Source: Mesostigma viride (lineage: Eukaryota; Streptophyta; Mesostigmatophyceae; Mesostigmatales; Mesostigmataceae). Taken from it: a stretch of 64,000 nucleotides of DNA. The stretch is from positions 3,353,836 to 3,417,835 of the forward strand of contig RPFO01000015.1 in NCBI GenBank assembly GCA_009746045.1. Direction: 5' to 3'. Made by a program: the position numbers and the translations under genes. This document shows, piece after piece, positions 32,114 through 40,670 of the stretch; the stretch's first letter is position 1, and every line of letters starts with the position of its first letter. The notes under the pieces were generated by a model. The model ran no database searches. It was not told the DNA's origin and was given only the letters and a program-made list of their open reading frames with translations.

Positions 32114-32727
32114 CTCCCCGGACAGCCTGGAGCACTTTTGCGGATGACTGTAGGTGTAAGTTGGCGATGCCATGGTAACCGGAGACGTCCGTCCTATAGT
32201 CAGCGAAAGTTGGTGCGAGAGGTCCCCAGTTCGATTCCGGTCGGATTCATTTGCAGATCGCGTTTTTCCGCGTTTTCCGCGGCCCGGCACTGAACGCAAA
32301 TGGTTTTCACCTTTGCGGAGTGCCTGATCAGAATATACGCTTGGCTGATTTCGATAGTACCGGCTACGCCCCCTTCTAAAGAAGGATTCAGCCGTGTTCA
32401 GCCCGTCTCACGTTGCGAGACTGAACAAGTCTCGCGTGCAGACACGTGTGTAGTACTCCTACACACAGATCTCGAGTGATTTATCTAGTACCAAATCCGA
32501 AAGGCTTGCATCACTCCCCGGACAGGAGCACTTTTGCGGATGACTGTAGGCGTAAGTTTGCGATGCCATGGTAACCGGAGACGTCGGTCCTATAGTCAGC
32601 GAAAGTTGGTGCGAGAGGTCCCCAGTTCGATTCCGGTCGGATTCATTTGCAGATCGCGTTTTTCCGCGTTTTCCGCGGCCCGGCACTGAACGCAAATGGT
32701 TTTCACCTTTGCGGAGTGCCTGATCAG
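32114..32727. mobile_element. 614-bp element with 215-bp terminal direct repeats
   Basis: Flanked by the 8-bp duplication ACTATACC (32106-32113 and 32728-32735); half-LINE copy 1 shows the empty site near 11832. The ends are direct repeats, 32114-32332 and 32514-32727, about 95 percent identical. Each holds GGTCCCCAGTTCGATTCC followed by GGTCGGATTCA, a tRNA T-arm-like B box. The 181-bp middle has a small hairpin near 32445-32465. It has no coding capacity. It could be a TRIM (miniature LTR element) or a dimeric tRNA-derived SINE. Confidence 0.75.
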
Positions 32728-33105
32728 ACTATACCCGCTGAGCCACGAGCATTATTTAACCATGTACATGTGTGCCTATGATGTGCCACACTCCAGATGA
32801 TGCCTAGTTTTATTTAGTTATGCTGTGCCCATGCAGAGAGCTGCTCTCTGCTGAGATGCCACGCTCTAGTTTTTGTATAGCCATGATGATCTTTCCCCCT
32901 CACAGGCATGCTCCCCCCTTACCCGGGCATAGCGTGATAGACCATGAGGGTGCAGGTGCCCTGGTGCACCTAGAGCAGGGGTAGCTTACATTCCCACCCT
33001 TGCATGAAGTAGCCTAGAATGTATTAAAAGCTGATATGCCCCTTCTCAGGGCTATGTGCTACATCTACTCCCAACGGAGTGATGTTGATAATTAATTAAT
33101 TAATT

Positions 33106-33178
33106 AAGGCGCACACGCCCGACCCTGTGGGCAAGCCCCCTCCCCCCAAGCGGAGGCGGCGTTTTGATGAGTAGTGTA
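33106..33178 (+). pseudogene. LINE C ORF2, part 3: C-terminal end
   Basis: After the half-LINE the ORF2 frame resumes as AHTPDPVGKPPPPKRRRRFDE and stops at TGA. This shows the half-LINE cut the last 20 or so codons from ORF2. Confidence 0.8.
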
Positions 33179-33442
33179 GTTAGGATTTTCTAGACTAGAT
33201 AGCTTAGAGTTAGGATAGTTCGATTACGCGGCTTCCTCCACCCCATCCATCATGGAATATGTGCTACATGACCTCCCAACGGAGGCATGTTATAATTTAA
33301 TTTTAATTTAATCCATTCCATCCCATGTTCCCCTCCCACTGAGGACTTATGCTCACGTGACGCAGTCACGTGTCTATTAATTAATTAATTAATTAATTAA
33401 TTAATTAACTAATTAATTAATTAAGTATGAAAGTATGATAGT

Positions 33443-33999
33443 CTTAACATCCCCTTTGGTTTGCACATTAGTAATGAGGATTTGTACGCTGATTTGCCCT
33501 ATGTTTCCCACATTATTAGGCACAGGCGCCTGGGCCTAGCCGGGCACCTGGCCCGCACAGATCAGGTAGATACATCAGATAGACTAGCTGGCACCAAGCC
33601 CGCCCAGCCTGGGCGATATGTCCTCACCTGGCGTGCCCCCGGCCGCGCGCGGCAGGGCCGCCACCCGTGGACTTTTCGTGATAGACTCGGCATGGACATG
33701 TGCTACACTAGACGTGACGGGCTCACCCCCGGGCAGCCTCCTGGTTTGTCTGTAATATGGAGGCAGATGGTGCGCAAGGATAGATGGCAAGTAGTGATGA
33801 AGGAGACCACCCCCAAGCCTGTGGGGGCTCCGCGTGTGACCAAGTATGGCATTCATAGCGATTCGGGCCGCGGTGCCCACACCCCTGTAACTAGGACCTA
33901 GATAGCTTATACCATCCATTCCATCCCATGTTCCCCTCCCACTGAGGACTTATGCTCACGTGACGCAGTCACGTGTCTATTAATTAATTAATTAATTAA
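33443..33999 (+). mobile_element. LINE family E, copy E3
   Basis: A 557-bp 5'-truncated copy flanked by TGATAGT (33436-33442 and 34000-34006). It encodes the ORF2 C-terminus uninterrupted from HISNEDLYADLPYVSHIIRH through RWQVVMKETTPKPVGAPRV to a stop near 33903. It ends in CACGTGAC-GCA-GTCACGTG and (TTAA)n. This is the cleanest copy of the family E 3' end. Confidence 0.85.
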
Positions 34000-34006
34000 T
34001 GATAGT

Positions 34007-34040
34007 CACGTGTCTATTAATTAATTAATTAATTAATTAA
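34007..34040 (+). mobile_element. tail-only remnant of a family E insertion
   Basis: CACGTGTCTATTAATTAA followed by more TTAA units is the family E 3' end with nothing upstream. E3 landed exactly in front of it. It looks like an extremely truncated insertion, or a duplicated tail. Confidence 0.55.
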
Positions 34041-35820
34041 GGAGTCCGTCCACCGAGTTTCAGACCGAAAATCTCGTATCTACTGTGTCTGCCACGTGTC
34101 AGATTACAACACGATACATCGCGTTCTAACCCTACAACGCGATCCATCGCGTTGTACAAAAACACGGGCTATAACTGGGCTATAGCTCAGATGACATTTT
34201 TACGCTACAACCACAACCATGTTGATCCGCGTGGCTGCAGCTCACCACCATCAGTGGGCTATTGTACATTTGAGGATTGATGCTACTTGATGCACTCTTG
34301 TGTTATAGTTTATTATTTTTTGGAAAAGTGACCCGGCATTGTTGTACTTGATTGGGTATTGCATTACATGATATTCATTCTGTCGCTGCTGGACTGCCTG
34401 GACAATGCCCATTACAGCAAGGAAGTGTGGCACTGCTAAAATGGCAACGATAAAGTGGTACCTAATAACCATAGTGACAAACGCGGAAAGATAATGGCAG
34501 GCTTGAGCTACCATGGTCCGGATTCTCCAGATTTCTCGCCTGCGCTGGTTGTCTCATTGATAGTGACAATGATAGGTTGCTAGCAACCAGAAATGGGATG
34601 CGCTGCACTGAGTGCAGAAGACAGCTACGCGCTGGACAACTGCAAACCATTCAGACCCTCTTTAGTGTACGTGGCGGTGAGACTACAGCATTGGACAGTC
34701 CCCAGGTGTACTGAAAAAGGGCCAGCACGGGTAGTCTCATTAGTTTCCTCGGCAGTGCCTGGCCATCACCACTGTGGTACGGCGGGAGTCATGGCAGTGT
34801 ATCATGACAGCATGTTATTACGGAACGGAACGGCAAACGGCCATCCTGAACCATCTAGCATCTCGTATTGGGTTACGTCTCTCGTGAACTACAGTCGACC
34901 TGACCACCCATCGGGCTTCCCATCGCGACCTGATTCTTCTTCTTGGGCTTTCGCGACCTGTCAAGCAACACTTGGGATTGCAGCATGTCAAGGTCTGCTC
35001 GTAAGCAACCTGCCCCCACTAGGCACAAAACTGGCATCCTCGCCATCCTCGCATGATCCCGCACACAAGCACGAGTGCGCAAGGAAAAGGTCCCACCCGC
35101 ACCATCCACGATGGTACCAAACCCTCCTTATGCATCCACGTTTTGCCTGCACGCAGGAGGCGTGCACGCAGCAATATCCACGCAGTACCATCCCCAGAGC
35201 ACTACCCCATGGGTTCTCGGGGACCCCGCCCACACACGCAGCGCTAATGATGCCCCCCCGCCAAAATGATGCTCACGACGCCCATGAGATCGCAGGTGGC
35301 TTCCCACAAAGACCACGCGTCGAATTCAGGAATTAATGCCATTTCAGGTGGTACCAGGCACAGCCGCCTCCAGCGTGGCCGCCCCATCAGCAACCACCAG
35401 CGTGTACACCTTGTCCCCGGCAAATGCCCATGCATGCCACGCACGCACGCGTGCCCCTCCTTCCTCCTCCCTCAGCAATGTACGAGTTGGTCACGATGCG
35501 CACAGTTGGTCACGATGCGCACAGCTGGTCACATGCGCATACCTGGTCTTTATGCCCATAGCCATAGTTGGTCACTACATGCATGCCCGCCCTGGCTGAC
35601 CCCATGTCATCTTCCCGCGCCTTCATCTCATGGGCGCGCCACATGGGGTGTGCGCCCCCACCTCATCCTACCGTTTCCTACCGTCCGCTCTTGCCCAGTA
35701 TACCGCCGGCCCCCCATATCTCCGTCGTAATCAAGCACGCAAGGGAGGAGGGCTAATGCTTGACCAAGCAACATACCCCGTCCCACTTTTGATATCGGTA
35801 TATCAGCGCCTCGCTGATGA
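34041..35820. other. unassigned stretch with short dispersed repeats
   Basis: Contains the partner of the 5435 repeat (34092-34145) and one copy (34489-34557) of a dispersed sequence also at 37197, 42709 and 46992, with CATGGTCCGGATTCTCC and GCGCTGGTTGTCTC. Near 34577 is the palindrome GGTTGCTAGCAACC. Long frames such as 34593-35336 lack any recognisable domain. Confidence 0.4.
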
Positions 35821-38800
35821 TCAGCGCCCCTTGCTGCCGTGCCGCCCCCCCCCAGCAGCCACCGGTGCGTGCGAGCGATACCCGTTCTGCGCCGCCCCCC
35901 CATGGCCCCGCTCGGGCGCCCTCCCTCCCCCCCCCGCCTTCTTCTTGCTCTCCTCGGCAGCCTTCTTGATGCGCACGAGCTCCTTCCTCGCGCCGAGCAC
36001 AAGGGAGCTCGTGGCGGTGAGCGACGCCAGAAGTTTGTCGCGGTTGGGGAACTTGGCGGCCCCCTGGGCCACCGCCATCTCGGCCAGCAGCGAGGTGATT
36101 GCGGCCTGTGACTGCGCCAGCATCTTGGCCACCACCGTGTGCGGGGATTCGTCCAGGTCCAGCAGCTGGCACGCGGGGCAGAACCAGTCGCCCTCTGGCA
36201 CGCTCTGGGGGATGGGAGGGGGATGGGCAGGCGGGTGGCCAGGTGGGCGGATTGTTTGGGCGAGGGGGGGTTTGCAGGTGAGGTGAGGTGAGGTGAGGTG
36301 AGGTGAGGTGAGGCGAGGCGAGGCGAGGCGAGGCGAGGCGAGGCGAGGCGAGGCGAGGCGAGGCGAGGCGAGGCGAGGCGAGGCGAGGCGAGGCGAGGCG
36401 AGGCGAGGCGAGGGGAGGCGAGTTGAGGTCAGAATGAACTCTGCATGGGCCCAGGTAGGACCTGGTAGGGCCATGGGACGTGCACAATGAGCCGTGCATC
36501 GCTTGCAGCAACCCACCCCCGGATCTGCGTGTAGCAGCCGCATGTATAGCAACCCGCGCCCCTTTCCCCCCCCCCCCCCCCGGCTGTATCCTGCGATAGC
36601 TAATAGGAGCAGCTGGTTGAAGCCCATGTGGCATGATGGACATCGGCCGCGGAAAGATGCGAGGCAGCGCCATGCCTTCGATTTGCGTGGGAGAGTGAGC
36701 TGCGTCCGCCAAGGGGGAGATATGTTTTATTCATACCTGACAGTAGCAAGTGCTGGTTCTGATTGTACTCATGTCCCCTGCGCTTGTCAACGCCCTGCCA
36801 CACACCTTTTAAGAGGCTTTTTATGGCACCAAACAATGGCAGATCTTCCATCTGACGAACAACACTTTCTTCCATTTGACAATGGCTGCCATGGCGCGAC
36901 GCTCTCGGGCTCAAGTTTCGCAAATTTCGCTACCCACATTCTGTCCGTATTTTTCTTCGCTACGCAACAGAGTTAAGAAATAAGCTATTTTGCTTTTATT
37001 GAAATTTTCATCACTGGATAGGACACGTTCTTATGAAAACAAACAGCCTCATGATACTTGCTGCATCCCCTCTCCCGCCCCCGCCCCCCCTGTGCGAATC
37101 TCCCAGAAAATCCGGTGATGATGGATACCATGGCACACTGGCAGTCCTACATGACAAGGTGCCAACCTCCAACCCCCAAATATAATCATCATCCACGAGA
37201 CAACCAGCGCAGGCCAGAAATAGGGGGAATCCTGACCATGGAATATGATCATATGTATAACTACTAGCGAATCACTATTAGCAATCAGTTGCAAAAAGAG
37301 GGCTCACCTCCAGCCCAAGGCATGCGACGTGGTACACCCCCGGACACGCGTCGCAGCACAGCAGCTCCCCTCCCTGCGCGCACAGTAAGCAGACCTCGTC
37401 ACTCGCCGCGAGCGACCCCTCATGCCCCTCGGAATACTCCGCCCCCTCCTCCTCCCCTTCCTCCCTTCCCTCCTCGTCCTCCTCCTCAGGCTCATCCTCC
37501 TCCCCCTCGTCCTCCCGCTCCTCCTCGTCCTCCTCATCCTCCCCCTCCCCCTCACTCCCGTCTGCCAGCATCGCCGCCACAGCCTCCTCCTCGGCCTTGA
37601 CGGCGAGCCGCTCCTCCAACAGCACATCCTCGAGGCAGTCCTGCAGCGAGCGGCCGTTGGAGAGGAAGGTGAACGCGCAGGGGCGGTGGAGCGTGCTGCC
37701 CGAGTGGCGCTCAAACACGGACGGCGTCACGATCTGTGCGCGCAGGAGAGGAGAAGAACGTTGAAACAAGGCACCATTTTGTTTAGAAAGGTTAGACTGC
37801 GTCGCGATCCGGGAGCAAACTGGAGAGGACGGTGCACGGGCAGCGTGGGCGTGCGTGGGCGAGCAGCTCCAAGGGGGGAGACAAACCGGCATGTGTGCGC
37901 AGTGTGCGTGAGAAAAAGCTTCGGGAAGCGACTGATGTGACGGTACTGGGGCAGTCAGCAGGGCAGACCTTCAGATGCGGTAAACCAAGACACCCCTCCA
38001 CCACGACGCATGATGCTATTTACACCATCCGCCACTCTTCTCGCACTTTCCACCCCCACCCCTCTAGCACAGGCTTACTAAAGACGCGCCCGTGCTACCG
38101 GGTACCTACGGTCCGCTGCTCAAGTGCAGCAGAACGTCCACAGCTGCAAACAACAGAACATCCACAGCTGCAGACAGCAAAACATGCAAAGCCGCAAATA
38201 GCAGAACGTCCACACATGCAAATAGCAGAACGTCCACAGCCGCAAACACCAGAACGTCCACAGCTGCAAACAGCAGAACATCCACAGCCGCGGACAGCAG
38301 GGTATGCATAGCTGCAAGCCAGGTGGGTGCGGGCAGCCTATCCAAGGCCTGCCACACACGAGAGCCATGACCGGCCCACAGGCAGGGGCGGGCCTACTCC
38401 CATGCCTGCATGATGCTGGGGGGGGGGGGGGTTGTGACCCTTTGCCCATGCTAGCCGCGCGACACGCACACCAGCCACATGGGCACATGAGCCGCGCTCA
38501 CCCACTCTGACCACGCCAAACCTGGCTAGCTACAGGAGCCCAGTGGACGGTTAGTCAGAACATGGCTGGGCAACCCTGATGTGTGTGGGCCGCACCCACC
38601 CACATCATACACCGGTCCTTACAGCCAAGGTACCACTGTCACCTGTCACGGATCCCCTCCGCCCACACAGCGAATAACGCTCTGTGTGTGCATCTCTCAG
38701 AAAACAGTCACACATCTCTCCCACCAGCTAGAGAAGCAGACCGCAAGTCAGCAGCGCCCCAAACTGCACGATACCTCCTTTCGCCCATTCCAATACCCAC

Positions 38801-40670
38801 ACTGTGTGCCATCCCCCCACCCTTAACCCATCCCCCCACCCTTAACCCATCCGCTAGCGCCGCCTCTGAAATTCGGCAGCATCCAACGTAGACACAAAAA
38901 ATCGAACTTGGACACAACAGGCATCCTCGCTGCCATGCATCGATCCCATGCGTGAACCATGGCCTGGCCAATGACCCCATCATGGCCCTCATGCCCCACC
39001 GCATGCGACACACTGTGCTGCACTGTGCTGCACTGTGCTCACGTGCACGTTATGGCACAATTACAGGTACACTGTACAGAACAAGAGTAATGCGCCCCCC
39101 CCTCCCCCCCGCCCCCCCCCTGCCACGCCCTGCCCTCTCCCCGTGGCTCAAGCTATCACACCAATTGCCCTGAACTGCCCCCATCAAGTAATTTGGCACA
39201 TGTCCCATTCATTGCCATAAAAGCACAAAATGATCTGGCCCATTCAAGGCACCCGCATGCTTGCCACCATCACAATAAAATAGACAAAAGACCATTCAGA
39301 TTGATTCAAGTGCGGTGTCGCGCTTGAGAACGACACAAGCACCGCTGCCCGCCCCATCCAAAGTATCCCCACTCAAGGCATGAAAGAGCATCTCTCTCCC
39401 CCCAGCCCGAACCCCCCCCCCCCCCCCCCAATCGTCTCACCTGGTCGCAGTGGTGGCACTGGATCCCCTCGCGGCGCACCTGCCCCGTGAGCAGCACCTC
39501 CCCCCGCTTGCTGCGGTACTCCATGCGCTCCCCCACGTGGGCGATGCCGCTCTGGATCAGCTTGGGCAGCTTGCCCGAGTGGTACACTGAGCGGCTCATC
39601 AGCCGCTTGGCCGCGTGGCTCGCCGACGTGGCCAGGCCGCTGGTACCACCGCGGTGCGCCGAGGGGGGATCCGTGGGCTTGCGCTTGAGACCAGAGAGCT
39701 TGGCCGGGTTGGGCCCGTTGGACTTGGCGCCTCCGGTCCCTGGACCGCGCACCAGGTACCCTGAGCTCTCAGCGCGCCCGGGGGGGGACGTGCTCTTGCC
39801 CGGGCGCGCGGGCGGGGGTTTACCGCCCCCGGAGGACGTGCTGGGTTTCACGGTAGGGGCGGGCGCGCCGCCGCGGCCACCCCCGCTGGAGGTGCCCCCT
39901 TTTGCAGGGGCCGCGGTGGCCCCGGCCTTGGGGCCAGAGGAGGACTCGCCGCGGTTGGAATTGGCGACCGCCTTTGTGGTCAGGTTCGCCGGGCGCGAGG
40001 GGCGGTCTTCCTCGAGGCCCCATTTGAGCGCGGGGGTGCGGGTACGGGGGGGGAGCGTGGAGGGAGGGTGGGACCCAGGGCCGAGGCATGTGTGGCCCTT
40101 CTTGACCTGGCCGCACCGGTGGCAGCGGGAGACCTTGCGCTCGGGGCGGTGGTGCCGCGGGCAGTGGTCCTCGCCAGGCAATGCCGTGCGGGGGCAGCGC
40201 CATTGTTTGTCATTGCCCCACTGGCAACGATTTTCGTCCCTGTCGGACTCCTCTTCCTCCTCCTCCTCCTCCTCTTCCTCTTCCCCTTGGCTCGTGTGCC
40301 GGGAGCGATTTTCGCCAAGGGCCCCGTCGCTGCGGTCGTCTTCGTCCGCATGCAACGGCGCCCGTTCGTCAACGTTTTCCGTCGAGTCCCACGAATCCCG
40401 TTTCACCCTCTTTACTTCGTCCTCGCCGGAGCGCATCGGATTTTTTTGCTTTCGACGGGCGCCAGCCCCAGCGTCGGCGAATTCTTTTTCCTTCCCGTCG
40501 CCTTCCTGGTCCGAGCAGCTATTTTCCTGGCCCCTCTCCGGGTTCGTTTCTCCGCTGCGATGACCCGATTCAACCTCGTCCCGTTCCCCATCATGCCCCT
40601 CTCCTAGACATACTTCCCTAGATTCTACGGACTGGCCCTGGCCATTGGCGACGTGCGTTCTCATCGTCAT
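35821..40670 (-). CDS. PHD-finger protein with WRC motif and TPL-binding domain (IDM1-like N-terminal architecture)
   Basis: Three exons joined in phase 0: 40670-39441, 37733-37308 and 36204-35821, about 679 residues; the ATG at 40670 is the first convenient start. Exon 1 has an acidic/basic N-terminus, an E-rich run, a WRC-like zinc motif (RCQWGNDKQWRCPRTALPG, then H-C-x2-H-H) and the first half of a TPL-binding domain (RGEVLLTGQVRREGIQCHHC). Exon 2 completes it (VTPSVFERHSGSTLHRPCAF, NGRSLQDCLE), then an acidic run and the first half of a PHD finger (CLLCAQGGELLCCDACPGVY, HVAC). Exon 3 finishes the C4HC3 finger (GDWFCPAC) and ends in a basic helix. Plant relatives such as IDM1 read chromatin marks and add an acetyltransferase domain, absent here. 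Likely a nuclear chromatin regulator. Confidence 0.85.
36277..36430. repeat. pentanucleotide array (GGTGA/GGCGA)n
   Basis: About thirty tandem copies, beginning as GGTGA and switching to GGCGA, in the second intron of the TDBD/PHD gene. The clean switch between unit types suggests expansion from two founder units. Confidence 0.95.
38127..38312. repeat. 24-bp minisatellite in the first intron
   Basis: About eight copies of a unit like AGCAGAACGTCCACAGCTGC with AAAC spacer, diverging at the edges. It lies within the 1.7-kb intron of the TDBD/PHD gene; frames through it are artefacts. Confidence 0.85.

Larger units (their letters stand above)
31418..33105 (+). mobile_element. half-LINE D, copy 2, inserted in LINE C ORF2
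   Basis: Flanked by the 9-bp duplication AAGGCGCAC (31409-31417 and 33106-33114). It starts with 13-14 C residues not present in copy 1, then matches copy 1 from ORF1 position CAGGCGGTGAAGGACATTGC onward, through the 3' UTR to the ACTCC-CAAC-GGAGT hairpin (33067-33080) and a (TTAA)n tail. The short C tract at the 5' junction may be untemplated addition. It contains a further element at 32114-32727. Confidence 0.88.
17257..33310 (+). mobile_element. LINE family C, near full length, hosting CACTA and half-LINE insertions
   Basis: Flanked by the 13-bp duplication ATCCATTCCATCC (17244-17256 and 33311-33323) inside E2. LINE C sequence proper is 17257-19546, 28711-31417 and 33106-33310, about 5.2 kb in total. 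Layout: 5' UTR, ORF1, ORF2 with APE endonuclease then reverse transcriptase, a short 3' UTR, the hairpin CCTCC-CAAC-GGAGG (33272-33285) and a TTTAA-type tail. Two other 5' ends of the family are at 5826 and 6373. The near-complete length and clear duplication suggest a fairly young insertion compared with families A and E. Confidence 0.88.
16386..33422 (+). mobile_element. LINE family E, copy E2 (outermost shell of the nested stack)
   Basis: E2 is a 5'-truncated LINE flanked by the 8-bp duplication AAGTATGA (16378-16385 and 33423-33430). Its own sequence is 16386-17256 (RT C-terminus with frameshifts, then the C-terminal region, stop near 17230) and 33324-33422 (3' UTR, the CACGTGAC-GCA-GTCACGTG hairpin, and a TTAA tail). 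LINE C lies between these two parts. It matches copies E1 (12435-14434) and E3 (33443-33999). Confidence 0.85.

Noticed and set aside
32459-32695. Frame with RNRTGDLSHQ on the minus strand (also 31901-32299)
   Set aside because: This peptide is the antisense of the tRNA-like B box region in the 614-bp element; it is non-coding.
36277-36490. Arg/Gly/Glu repeat protein (and Leu/Ala/Ser on the other strand)
   Set aside because: Translation of the pentanucleotide array within an intron.
38106-38357. Hydrophobic repeat protein (FAAVDVLL) that looks like a membrane protein
   Set aside because: It is the reverse reading of the 24-bp minisatellite in intron 1 of the TDBD/PHD gene.
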